This document shows positions 1-7,217 of a DNA stretch of 22,394 nt, in pieces. Origin of the DNA: SFWF01 sp045638145 (GTDB lineage: Bacteria; Bacillota; Clostridia; Oscillospirales; Acutalibacteraceae); contig JAZUAU010000028.1 in NCBI GenBank assembly GCA_045638145.1, positions 1 to 22,394 of the forward strand, in the 5' to 3' direction. How positions within the stretch are numbered: position 1 is the first letter of the stretch; the number at the start of each line of letters is the position of its first letter. The position numbers were made by a program, and so were the translations under genes. Under the pieces are notes generated by a model that made no database searches, was not told the DNA's origin, and was given only the letters and a program-made list of their open reading frames with translations.

Positions 1-195
1 TCTCATTGCTTTTGAATTTATATTAACAGTTAAAAACAAAGTGGGTAGAGCCGATAGTAGATAGAAAACTTGTAAAGTGGGAGAGAGAACAAGAAAATCT
101 CTCAAGTAAAATGCCAATATTAAATTATATGTAAGTGCAATAGTAAAGAAAATAATTCTTGATGTATTAGTTTTAGTTTCTTTTTTAGTCTTCAT
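1..195 (-). CDS. N-terminal part of a small membrane protein (cut by window edge)
   Basis: The minus strand is open from an ATG at 195-193 to the left edge (65 codons, no stop). A strong ribosome site, AAAGGAG, lies 8 nt upstream (about 204-210), so this is a real start. The peptide begins MKTKKETKTNTSR, a basic cytoplasmic tail, followed by a hydrophobic stretch (about residues 14-32) and a second one (about 43-56), as in a small integral membrane protein. I do not recognise the family, and the C-terminus is not visible. No clear promoter lies between it and the tRNA-Leu terminator upstream, but a strong hairpin (239-273) does. Confidence 0.6.
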   Translation of the reverse strand, partial: MKTKKETKTNTSRIIFFTIALTYNLILAFYLRDFLVLSPTLQVFYLLSALPTLFLTVNINSKAMR

Positions 196-238
196 TTCAA
201 AATCTCCTTTATGTACGAAAATTCTTTGAAACGAAGAA

Positions 239-273
239 GTGGCAGTACAGAGCAAAACACTTTGTACTGCCAC
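239..273. other. 11-bp perfect hairpin between tRNA-Leu and the left-edge gene
   Basis: GTGGCAGTACA at 239-249 is exactly complementary to TGTACTGCCAC at 263-273, with a 13-nt loop. There is no clean T-run on either side, so it is a poor intrinsic terminator. On the minus strand it sits in the 5' region of the left-edge membrane gene and could be a leader structure or a protein site. Function unknown. Confidence 0.5.
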
Positions 274-299
274 AAACAAAGGCTTATTTAACATCTTTT

Positions 300-350
300 A
301 AGAAAACAACAAACCCGAACGTTTCACCGATTGGTAAAAGGTTCGAGTTT
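300..350 (-). terminator. Intrinsic terminator of tRNA-Leu
   Basis: Reading the minus strand just downstream of the tRNA, AAACTCGAAC pairs with GTTCGGGTTT (plus positions 341-350 and 311-320, one T-G wobble). It is followed by the T-rich GTTGTTTTCTT (300-310). Confidence 0.65.
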
Positions 351-358
351 GAATGCTT

Positions 359-441
359 TGGTGCGGGTGACAGGACTTGAACCTGCATGCACTTGGCACT
401 GGTTCCTAAGACCAGCGTGTCTGCCATTCCACCACACCCGC
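359..441 (-). tRNA. tRNA-Leu, anticodon TAG, CCA encoded
   Basis: The reverse complement folds into a cloverleaf with acceptor GCGGGTG/CACCCGC, discriminator A and an encoded CCA (361-359). The anticodon arm is CTGGT-CTTAGGA-ACCAG, giving anticodon TAG (reads CUN codons, chiefly CUA). The T-arm is GCAGGTTCAAGTCCTGT. The long variable region and 83-nt length fit a class II leucine tRNA. It has its own promoter and terminator and stands alone. Confidence 0.95.
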
Positions 442-458
442 ATCTTCGTGTAAAAGAC

Positions 459-487
459 ATTTTAATATAATTCGCCTGAAAAGTCAA
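459..487 (-). promoter_or_regulatory. Sigma-A type promoter for tRNA-Leu
   Basis: Minus-strand TTGACT (487-482), 17-bp spacer, TAAAAT (464-459), about 18 bp upstream of the tRNA 5' end. Confidence 0.8.
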
Positions 488-494
488 GAAATAA

Positions 495-523
495 TTGATT
501 ATTCTTTAATTTTATGTTATAAT
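495..523 (+). promoter_or_regulatory. Sigma-A type promoter for the 562-3915 gene cluster
   Basis: TTGATT (495-500), 17-bp spacer, TATAAT (518-523). It lies back to back with the tRNA-Leu promoter; the two -35 boxes are only 7 bp apart. Confidence 0.8.
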
Positions 524-561
524 ATTGATGTAAAAAATATATACTTTAGAAGGTGAAAAGT

Positions 562-1176
562 GTGAGCAAAAATTTAGTTATTACTATTGGAAGAGAATTT
601 GGAAGCGGGGGACATGAGATTGCCCGTCGTTTATCTAAGATTATGGGAATCAAAATGTATGACAAGGACCTTATCGGTATGGTCGCAAAGAGTCACGGCT
701 ATAGTGAAGAGGTATTGCACGACATAGATGAAAAGGCATCTAACAGTCTTTTGTATGCACTTTCCACAGGTGCATATACCCATCATACCCATCTTGTTTC
801 GGGGCTTCATATTCCCATTAACGACAAGGCATTTATGGCTTATGCTCAGGTTATAAAGGAGCTTGCCGAGCAAGAGTCTTGCATAATTGTAGGTCGTTGT
901 GCAGACAGTATACTTAAAGACCACGAAAATCTTTTCAGAGTATTTATCCATACCGACATTGAGCGCAGAGTGGACCGTGTTGCGGCTTATGAAAATATTA
1001 CCCGTAGCGAGGCGCTGTCGATGATTAAGAAGAGAGATAAGAAAAGGTCGGGCTATCACAATTATTACGCCGATACAAAATGGGGCGACGTTAAGACCTA
1101 TGACCTCTGCATCGACAGCAAAATCGGTGTCGACAAGGTGGCAGAACTTATAAAATATGCCGCAGAGCACAAATAA
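562..1176 (+). CDS. Cytidylate kinase-like family protein
   Basis: The 204-residue protein begins MSKNLVITIGREFGSGG, with the glycine-rich nucleotide-binding loop typical of the Cytidylate_kin2 family. A central segment CIIVGRCAD and the later RVDRVAAYENITRSEA and KKRDKKRSGYHNYY stretches match the lid and basic regions of that family. These proteins resemble Cmk, but their true substrate is generally untested. The longest frame starts at GTG 553, but that codon overlaps the ribosome site AGAAGG (548-553). GTG 562, eight nt beyond it, is the better start. It is the first gene after a strong promoter, followed 58 bp later by yunB and then ligA. Family call is secure; the phosphate acceptor is not known. 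Confidence 0.85.
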   Translation: MSKNLVITIGREFGSGGHEIARRLSKIMGIKMYDKDLIGMVAKSHGYSEEVLHDIDEKASNSLLYALSTGAYTHHTHLVSGLHIPINDKAFMAYAQVIKELAEQESCIIVGRCADSILKDHENLFRVFIHTDIERRVDRVAAYENITRSEALSMIKKRDKKRSGYHNYYADTKWGDVKTYDLCIDSKIGVDKVAELIKYAAEHK

Positions 1177-1194
1177 ATATCACTAAACTCATCT

Positions 1195-1222
1195 GCCTTT
1201 CGTAATATATAGTACGAAAGGC
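1195..1222 (+). other. Hairpin in front of yunB that covers its only SD-like sequence
   Basis: GCCTTTCGTA (1195-1204) pairs perfectly with TACGAAAGGC (1213-1222) around an 8-nt loop. The downstream run ATGATTTATATTT is too poor in T for a good terminator. The 3' arm contains AAAGG (1217-1221), the only Shine-Dalgarno-like motif before the TTG start of the next gene. The structure may therefore act as a weak attenuator or limit yunB translation. Confidence 0.5.
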
Positions 1223-1234
1223 GATGATTTATAT

Positions 1235-1930
1235 TTGAGAAAAAGGAGCAATTTAAAGCTTCGTCTACGGCGGATAATTGCGGTGCTTACGGCAGTTACT
1301 CTGACACTTGGTATAGGTGCAGTTTTTATCGAAATAAAGCTTCGTACGGTGGCGAGAAATTTTGCGGCAACGCATGTTGCGACAACCCTTTCGCGGGCGG
1401 TAAGCCATGCAGCAATGCGCGTTTTGGAGGAATACAATATTACATACGACCAGGTTGCAAACCTTTCCCGCAATGAACAAGGGTTGGTATCTTCTATAGA
1501 GATTAATTCTAATGCGATAAACCATTTTAAAAGCAGTTTGACAGAAGCGGTGGTGAAGGAGCTTGCGGGCTATAAAATTGTGACCTTTAAAATACCTGTT
1601 TCTGCCGCCTTTGGCGTTTATTATTCATATCTAGCATATCCTAAAATAAGCTATACAGTTTCGGTTTCAACTGCTGTTTTTACCGAATTGAGGAACGAAT
1701 TTAAAGACGCCGGCATTAACCAGGTATTACATAGAATAACGGTCAAGGTAGGCACTAGGGGGCAACTTGCAATGTTAAAGGAAAAATCTAGCATTGACGA
1801 GTCAACCGATTTTACCCTTGCTGAAACGGTTATTGTGGGCGCTACGCCTGACGCTTTTACAAACATAGATTACGCAAACGAAGACATTGTAGACGATGTT
1901 TTCGATTACGGGGCATCGGTCCTAGATTAA
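1235..1930 (+). CDS. yunB: Sporulation protein YunB family
   Basis: The 231-residue protein has a very basic N-terminus (MRKRSNLKLRLRR), one membrane segment (about residues 13-32), then a soluble domain containing the conserved region VATTLSRAVSHAAMRVLEE, where family members show an R..A...I..A..... helix. Total length and layout agree with Bacillus YunB (about 250 residues), a mother-cell (SigE-controlled) sporulation protein of unclear biochemistry. The only usable start in this frame is TTG 1235. AAGGAG at 1242-1247 lies inside the coding region with no start codon after it. The TTG overlaps the stop of a four-codon mini-ORF (ATG 1224 to TGA 1238), which could couple translation. Its presence suggests an endospore former. 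Family confidence is good; the start is less certain. Confidence 0.75.
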   Translation: MRKRSNLKLRLRRIIAVLTAVTLTLGIGAVFIEIKLRTVARNFAATHVATTLSRAVSHAAMRVLEEYNITYDQVANLSRNEQGLVSSIEINSNAINHFKSSLTEAVVKELAGYKIVTFKIPVSAAFGVYYSYLAYPKISYTVSVSTAVFTELRNEFKDAGINQVLHRITVKVGTRGQLAMLKEKSSIDESTDFTLAETVIVGATPDAFTNIDYANEDIVDDVFDYGASVLD

Positions 1931-1944
1931 AGGAGCTTTAAATT

Positions 1945-3915
1945 ATGGATGGGATAAAAAAGAGGATGTCGGAGCTGTATCAGCAGATAAGATATCATAA
2001 TGACAGATATTATAATCAAGATGACCCCGAAATATCCGATTTTGAATATGATAAGCTCAGCCGAGAGCTTCGTGCTTTGGAAGACAAATATCCCGCGCTT
2101 GCCGAGGCGGATTCCCCCACCAAAAAGGTGGGCGGTTCGGCTTCCCGTCTTTTCAGCGAGGTGAAACACTCGGTCAAGATGGAAAGCCTGCTCGACGCAT
2201 TCAGCTTTGACGAGCTTCGTGCATTCGATGAAAAGGTAAGAAACGTAGTTGGAAACACAGCCTATTCTGTAGAGCCGAAAATTGACGGACTTTCCGTTTC
2301 CCTCGAATATGAAAGCGGAGTATTTGTTCGCGGTTCTACTCGTGGTGATGGCTTAACGGGTGAGGATGTTACGGCTAACCTTGAAACTATTGCTGATATC
2401 CCTAAAAAAATTTCTTTCACAGGCTCACTTGAGGTAAGAGGTGAGGTCTATATGCCTCGCGAAGCCTTTTTAAAGCTTGTTGAGCGCCAGGAAGTACTCG
2501 GCGAAGCACCCGCAAAGAATCCAAGAAACGCTGCCGCAGGCTCACTCAGACAGAAAAATTCAAAAATTACAGCCGAGCGCGGTCTTTCAATATTCATTTT
2601 TAACGTTCAACGAATCCAAGGCAAAGCTCTTTCTTCTCACATAGAATCGCTCGACTTTTTAAGCTCTCAGGGTTTTAAGGTGGTGCCGTCCTACAAACGG
2701 TGCAACACGATCGAGGCGGCAATAAAGGAGATAGAGAAAATCGGCGATTCTCGCGGAGAGTTTTCCTTTGATATTGACGGCGCCGTCATCAAGGTTGACG
2801 ATTTTAACGCAAGACTCGAGATGGGAAGCACCGCAAAATATCCCAAATGGGCGGTTGCTTATAAATATCCGCCTGAGGAAAAGACAACAAAGCTTCTGAA
2901 AATAGAGATTAACGTTGGCAGAACCGGAGCGCTTACCCCCACAGCTGAATTCGAGCCGATTCAGCTTGCAGGTACAACAGTTTCCCGTGCGGTGCTACAC
3001 AACGAAGATTTTATTAAAGAAAAAGGCATTTGTATTGGTGATACCATCGTCGTCCGCAAGGCAGGCGAGATAATCCCCGAGGTGCTAGGTGTGCAGGAGC
3101 ACAAACCCGATTCGGTTCCCTTCAAGATGCCAAGTGTCTGTCCATCTTGCAAAGGCCCCGTTTTCAGAGAAGAGGGTGAAGCGGTAATCCGCTGTACAAA
3201 CGGAGACTGCCCGGCACAGCTTCTCCGCCATCTTATCCATTTCACTTCGAGAGATGCCATGGATATTGAGGGACTTGGTCCTGCTGTCCTAGAACAGCTG
3301 CTATCAGCAGGGCTGATTCGCGATATTACTGATATTTACACGCTTAAAACGGAGGATATTGCAGGACTTGAGCGAATGGGTGAAAAGTCGGCAAACAATC
3401 TTATTGTCGCTGTAGTAAAGTCAAAAGAAAATCCGCTTTCTCGTCTGCTTTTTGCTCTAGGAATCCGTCACATCGGCGCGAAGGCGGCAAAGCTTATAGC
3501 CGATAAATTTTCGGATATTGAGGAAATCTTTACTGCAAAGACCGAGGACTTTGAGGCGATTGACGGTATCGGCGGAATTTTGGCGGCGAGTATATTCGAA
3601 TTTTTCTCTCTTTCCTCCACAAGAGAAGCGGTAGATAAATTCAGAGCGCTCGGACTGAATTTAACCGAGCCGAAGAGCGTTATCGACAGCCGCTTTGAGG
3701 GAATGACATTTGTTCTCACGGGAACACTTCCAAACTACACAAGACAAGAAGCTTCGGCAATAATTGAGAGCATGGGCGGAAAAACCTCCTCTTCTGTATC
3801 CAAGAAAACCACCTTTGTCCTTGCTGGCGAAGAGGCAGGCGGCAAGCTTGATAAGGCAAACGCCCTCGGCGTTAAGGTCATCAGTGAAGCCGAATTCAAC
3901 GATATGATAAAATAA
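1945..3915 (+). CDS. ligA: NAD+-dependent DNA ligase LigA
   Basis: A 656-residue protein of normal LigA length. It seals nicks in DNA during replication and repair, using NAD+. The N-terminal Ia domain (NDRYYNQDDPEISDFEYD) binds NMN. The adenylation domain carries the catalytic lysine in SVEPKIDG (K112). The OB fold holds VGRTGALTPTAEFEP. A four-cysteine zinc finger (CPSC...CTNGDCPAQ) lies near residues 398-424, followed by helix-hairpin-helix repeats and a C-terminal BRCT domain (from about 580, FEGMTFVLTGTLPNYTR). The ATG is preceded by AAAGGAG (1929-1935), which overlaps the yunB stop, so the two genes are co-transcribed. All key residues seen are intact. Confidence 0.97.
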   Translation: MDGIKKRMSELYQQIRYHNDRYYNQDDPEISDFEYDKLSRELRALEDKYPALAEADSPTKKVGGSASRLFSEVKHSVKMESLLDAFSFDELRAFDEKVRNVVGNTAYSVEPKIDGLSVSLEYESGVFVRGSTRGDGLTGEDVTANLETIADIPKKISFTGSLEVRGEVYMPREAFLKLVERQEVLGEAPAKNPRNAAAGSLRQKNSKITAERGLSIFIFNVQRIQGKALSSHIESLDFLSSQGFKVVPSYKRCNTIEAAIKEIEKIGDSRGEFSFDIDGAVIKVDDFNARLEMGSTAKYPKWAVAYKYPPEEKTTKLLKIEINVGRTGALTPTAEFEPIQLAGTTVSRAVLHNEDFIKEKGICIGDTIVVRKAGEIIPEVLGVQEHKPDSVPFKMPSVCPSCKGPVFREEGEAVIRCTNGDCPAQLLRHLIHFTSRDAMDIEGLGPAVLEQLLSAGLIRDITDIYTLKTEDIAGLERMGEKSANNLIVAVVKSKENPLSRLLFALGIRHIGAKAAKLIADKFSDIEEIFTAKTEDFEAIDGIGGILAASIFEFFSLSSTREAVDKFRALGLNLTEPKSVIDSRFEGMTFVLTGTLPNYTRQEASAIIESMGGKTSSSVSKKTTFVLAGEEAGGKLDKANALGVKVISEAEFNDMIK

Positions 3916-3947
3916 CAAATGCGGAGTCAGATGACTCCGCATTTGTT
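3914..3947. terminator. Bidirectional terminator between ligA and the HEPN-like membrane gene
   Basis: AACAAATGCGGAGTCA (3914-3929) is perfectly complementary to TGACTCCGCATTTGTT (3932-3947): a 16-bp inverted repeat with a nearly closed loop. T-rich sequence follows on the plus strand (TTTAATAATTTT) and A-rich sequence precedes it, so it can stop both convergent genes. It overlaps the ligA stop and touches the stop codon of the minus-strand gene. Confidence 0.85.
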
Positions 3948-5362
3948 TAATAATTTTCTATATTCATTATTGCTGAGTAGCCTCCGGTTGAGGTATCCGC
4001 GGGCAGTCCGGTAGAAGTTAGAATAAGGATATTATTAATCGTGATTTTTTCAATACTACCCTCAAGCTTTTGGTTTACGATTACGGTAAGCTGTTTTGTA
4101 GCTCCTGCTTCAACCTTAATGCTTCCACTTTCGTGCATATTGCCGGGATAGGTGTCCTCGCTCGTTTTGATAATAACCTGCGGCGGGTTAACCCAACCAA
4201 GGCTATAATTAGAGGTGCCGGAGTTTGCAACCGTAATAGTCAGCTCATTCGATGGCTTTTGATCTATCGTGAAGGTAAGGGTGCCAACCGTAGCCTCGCC
4301 GCGTATTTTACCATTTTTCGGAGTGTTAGAATTTGAATCTGAAGAGTTTGCGTCAGATGGATTTATACCTGATGAAGTTGTGACCGTAGTGCCGCCACCG
4401 CGCTTTCCGGAACTCTTGGTCGAAGAGATGATATCTGAATTTTCTGTAAGTCTCGGAATAAGAAGTGAGAGCAAAATACCAAGCACGAGCAGTAGGGAAG
4501 CAATAACAGCAATCGCAGGAAGATAATTCACCCGTTGATTTTTAGGTTCGGGCTGAGGCACTACTGCCGCAGCCGCTGCACGGGTTTCGAGCATAGCCTT
4601 TATTATCTGAATTGTGCGCGCATAATCGTCGGTTTCAAAGTATAGCACACCGTTTACGGTAGAGGTGTTTACACGGATATTGCGGCAAATGTCTGCAAAA
4701 TCATTCTCTGAGATATCTAGCCCTTCGTTTCCGATAACGGCAAGTGCATGATATTTTATAATATCATATTTCTTTTCGGTCTCGGCAAGAAGATTTTTAG
4801 CAAATTCGAAATATGTTTCGGGATAGTTTCCCTTTGCCTCGGGGAAGTAGGCCAGAAAACTGATAAGCTCCTGAATCGATTCGCGGTATTTGAAAATAAT
4901 ATCCTCAAGCTCCTTTTCGGTTGCGGTAAGAAGCATTGCTTCGATTTCGTCGGCACTGAGGTGTCCTGTAAGCTCGTTTCTGCTGAAAATAAGGTTGCTG
5001 ACGAGCTTTTTAAATCGGGAGGGCTTGTCTGCCGAATAGGTTCTCGGGAGATTATACTTTTCGAAAACATAAGATATGTTCCAGGTGTCGGCATCACCAT
5101 AGTCTGCCTTTGACTCGCGGAATAAAAATAGCTTTATTGCCGGCTGAAAATCAAGGTCGCGTATGGTGTTATGGCGGCGCTCGATAACGGCGTTTTCGGT
5201 AAGCTTAATTTCCTTCCCTCTGAAAGCCGAAAACCAATTAGGATTTTTCTCGCTCATTGCGGCATCAATTACCTCTGTTGCGCAGAGCGTTACTCGCTTT
5301 TCGATAGTATCAAAGCACTGAGCATAGCCCTGACACTTTTCACGAAGACGGTTAATATCCAA
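3947..5362 (-). CDS. Single-pass membrane protein with possible N-terminal HEPN (Swt1-like) domain
   Basis: I do not recognise a named family for the whole 471-residue protein. The start is TTG 5362, six nt after GGAGGG (5374-5369). The longer frame from 5401 would begin inside the promoter. Residues 1-260 are soluble and helical. The stretch around 72-157 (FQPAIKLFLFRESKADYGD ... SRNELTGHLSADEIEAML) resembles Swt1-like HEPN domains, including an R-N-x4-H motif (R128, N129, H134). After an alanine/proline linker there is one membrane helix (about 281-303), then a Gly/Ser/Thr/Asn-rich linker (about 307-350) and a C-terminal domain (about 352-471) that reads like a beta-sandwich (TLTFTIDQKP, ELTITVANSGTSNYSLGW), presumably outside the cell. 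It is monocistronic with its own promoter. HEPN assignment is by eye and moderate; an RNase activity is inference only. Confidence 0.6.
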   Translation of the reverse strand: MDINRLREKCQGYAQCFDTIEKRVTLCATEVIDAAMSEKNPNWFSAFRGKEIKLTENAVIERRHNTIRDLDFQPAIKLFLFRESKADYGDADTWNISYVFEKYNLPRTYSADKPSRFKKLVSNLIFSRNELTGHLSADEIEAMLLTATEKELEDIIFKYRESIQELISFLAYFPEAKGNYPETYFEFAKNLLAETEKKYDIIKYHALAVIGNEGLDISENDFADICRNIRVNTSTVNGVLYFETDDYARTIQIIKAMLETRAAAAAVVPQPEPKNQRVNYLPAIAVIASLLLVLGILLSLLIPRLTENSDIISSTKSSGKRGGGTTVTTSSGINPSDANSSDSNSNTPKNGKIRGEATVGTLTFTIDQKPSNELTITVANSGTSNYSLGWVNPPQVIIKTSEDTYPGNMHESGSIKVEAGATKQLTVIVNQKLEGSIEKITINNILILTSTGLPADTSTGGYSAIMNIENY

Positions 5363-5391
5363 AAAAATCCCTCCAAGACACATATATAAAT

Positions 5392-5420
5392 ATAATAACA
5401 AATCTGACTACAATAATCAA
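5392..5420 (-). promoter_or_regulatory. Promoter for the HEPN-like membrane gene
   Basis: Minus-strand TTGATT (5420-5415), 17-bp spacer, TATTAT (5397-5392). Transcription would start near 5385, about 23 nt upstream of the TTG start codon. This excludes the longer reading frame. Confidence 0.75.
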
Positions 5421-5442
5421 CAAAATATTATCTCTTGCCGCC

Positions 5443-5471
5443 TTGACAAGAAATTTTTATTGCGGTAAAAT
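5443..5471 (+). promoter_or_regulatory. Promoter for the PHP-domain gene
   Basis: TTGACA (5443-5448), 17-bp spacer, TAAAAT (5466-5471), divergent from the promoter above with 22 bp between the -35 boxes. The start point predicted near 5478 leaves a leader of only about 10 nt. Confidence 0.8.
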
Positions 5472-5487
5472 TTAATTGGTGATAAAA

Positions 5488-6492
5488 ATGCAGATTTTGC
5501 TCGACGAAAACAAGAATTTTTATAAGGCCGCCCTTCACTGTCACAGTAAAAACTCTGACGGTGCGCTGTCGGTGGCAGAGCTGAAAGAAGAATTTAAAAA
5601 ACGCGGCTATCAGATAGTTGCCTTTACCGACCACGAGCATTTAATAGATAATTCTTATCTTGATGATGAGCAGTTTCTCACTATTACATCCTGTGAAATT
5701 GCAATAAAGCAGTTCCCGAAGCAGTCAACTATGAAAAATTACGGTATGAAGGTAACCCACCTCAATTTATATGCCGAGAATCAGCACAATGTAATCACAC
5801 CCTGCTACAGCTCGGTTGCCGATCATTTTAAAAATCCCGAGATTGAAGCCTTGGTGAAATTTGAGGGCGAATGGGAACGGGAATACTCCGCCGAGGGCAT
5901 AAATGCTATTATCAAAGAGGCAAAAGCCAAGGGCTTTTTAGTAGCATATAATCATCCTACATGGTCACTCGAAAATGCAACTGATTATCTTTCCTATGAC
6001 GGACTTTTTGCCGTTGAAATTTACAATCATTCCTCAGCGGTAACGGGTATTGACACCTATTGCCCGAATGTGCTCGACGATATGCTGAGAGTGGGCAAAA
6101 GGGTTTATTGCACAATGTGCGACGATAACCATAATTGGAAGGGAATTGACCACCCCGATTCTGATATATTTGGCGGCTTCGTTATGATAAACGCCGAGAG
6201 GCTCGATTACGATACTATTATAAATGCCCTTAAAAATGGTGAGTTTTATGCTTCACAGGGACCGCTCATTAAAAGTATTGTCAGAGAGGACGATACGGTA
6301 ACGGTAAAAACCTCTCCCGCCGCTCGTATTTCGCTTTCAACCGCCGGCAGAAGAGCAAAGGGTAAAAACGCCGCAGAAGGAGAGACGGTAAGTGAGGTAA
6401 CCTTTAAAATTCGCCCCGATGACGGATATTTCAGAATTACGGTAATGGACATAAACGGAAAGCGCGCTAACTCACAGGGATATTTTATATAG
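5488..6492 (+). CDS. PHP-domain phosphoesterase
   Basis: A 334-residue protein with the metal-binding signatures of the PHP superfamily: HCHSKNSDG (H17, H19, D24), AFTDHEH (D48, H49), SCEI (E70), then YNHPTWS, EIYNHSS and CTMCDDNH. Stand-alone PHP proteins hydrolyse phosphate esters (for example nucleoside 3',5'-bisphosphates, oligonucleotides or histidinol phosphate); the substrate here cannot be read from sequence. The C-terminal ~70 residues look like a beta-rich appendage. Starts possible in frame are TTG 5476, GTG 5479 and ATG 5488. ATG 5488 has GGTGA upstream, while the first two coincide with the predicted transcript start. It has no signal peptide and is therefore cytoplasmic. It is a single-gene unit ending in the terminator shared with pflA. 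Confidence 0.85.
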   Translation: MQILLDENKNFYKAALHCHSKNSDGALSVAELKEEFKKRGYQIVAFTDHEHLIDNSYLDDEQFLTITSCEIAIKQFPKQSTMKNYGMKVTHLNLYAENQHNVITPCYSSVADHFKNPEIEALVKFEGEWEREYSAEGINAIIKEAKAKGFLVAYNHPTWSLENATDYLSYDGLFAVEIYNHSSAVTGIDTYCPNVLDDMLRVGKRVYCTMCDDNHNWKGIDHPDSDIFGGFVMINAERLDYDTIINALKNGEFYASQGPLIKSIVREDDTVTVKTSPAARISLSTAGRRAKGKNAAEGETVSEVTFKIRPDDGYFRITVMDINGKRANSQGYFI

Positions 6493-6494
6493 AA

Positions 6495-6524
6495 AAATGC
6501 ATTGGTCAAATGACCAATGCATTT
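6495..6524. terminator. Bidirectional terminator shared by the PHP gene and pflA
   Basis: AAATGCATTGGTCA (6495-6508) pairs with TGACCAATGCATTT (6511-6524). T-rich AATTTTTTC follows on the plus strand, and A-rich sequence lies on the other side. The hairpin begins 2 bp after the PHP stop, and its other arm encodes the last residues of pflA. Confidence 0.85.
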
Positions 6525-7216
6525 AATTTTTTCATCTGTTCTTTTGTTGGAGTGGGCTTGTCGGAAAATGGGAATTTGATTCCCATATTATCATACTTTG
6601 TCTGACAAATTTTCTTAAAGGGCAAAAGCTCAACCTTGTCAACACATTTATGCGACTTTGCAATTTTCGAAAGCTCCTTAATATTCTTTTCACTATCATT
6701 CAGAGAGGGGATAATCACCTGACGGAGCGTTGTCGGAATATTTGCCTCATTAAGATAAGAGAGGAAGCGGAGCACGCGTGCCATATCACAGCCGACATAG
6801 GAGCGGTAACCCTCCTCATCGGTGTATTTAATGTCGAGTAAAACTCGGTCGGTCACCGAAAGCAGCGCTCTGACATCATCATTCAGAATACTGCCCGAGG
6901 TGTCAAGACAGGTGTTAATACCCTTTTCGTGAGCAAGAGTGAAAATCTCTTTTGCAAAGTCGGATTGGAGAAGTGGCTCACCGCCCGAAAGGGTTATACC
7001 GCCCGTCTCCTTAAAATATTCCTTAAAACGCTCGGCTCTGCCGATAACTTCCTCTGCCGTATATTCTTGTCCTGCGTCAATTTCCCAGGTGTCGGGGTTG
7101 TGACAACAGCCACAGCGAAGATTGCATCCCTGAAAAAATACTACAAACCGTATTCCCGGTCCGTCCAGAGTCCCGAGGCTCTGAAATGAGTGGATACGTC
7201 CGGTAATTTGCGCCAT
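6506..7216 (-). CDS. pflA: Pyruvate formate-lyase activating enzyme
   Basis: A radical SAM protein of 236 residues, the usual PflA length. It uses S-adenosylmethionine and a [4Fe-4S] cluster to abstract a hydrogen from a glycine of PflB. The cluster motif CX3CX2C is seen as C31, C35, C38 in GCNLRCGCCHNPDTW. The SAM-binding GGE motif is present (TLSGGEPLLQ). The N-terminal SFQSLGTLDGPGIRFVVFFQG is the family signature. Its ATG lies one base after the pflB stop, with GAGG in the end of pflB as ribosome site, so it is co-transcribed and probably translationally coupled. The final codons (LNALVI) and stop are formed inside the shared terminator hairpin. Confidence 0.95.
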   Translation of the reverse strand: MAQITGRIHSFQSLGTLDGPGIRFVVFFQGCNLRCGCCHNPDTWEIDAGQEYTAEEVIGRAERFKEYFKETGGITLSGGEPLLQSDFAKEIFTLAHEKGINTCLDTSGSILNDDVRALLSVTDRVLLDIKYTDEEGYRSYVGCDMARVLRFLSYLNEANIPTTLRQVIIPSLNDSEKNIKELSKIAKSHKCVDKVELLPFKKICQTKYDNMGIKFPFSDKPTPTKEQMKKLNALVI

Positions 7217-7217
7217 T

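Noticed and set aside
284..487. 67-residue minus-strand frame over the tRNA-Leu gene
   Set aside because: It translates the tRNA (CGGMADTLVLGTSAKCMQVQVLSP is the familiar tRNA-shadow peptide) and has no ribosome site.
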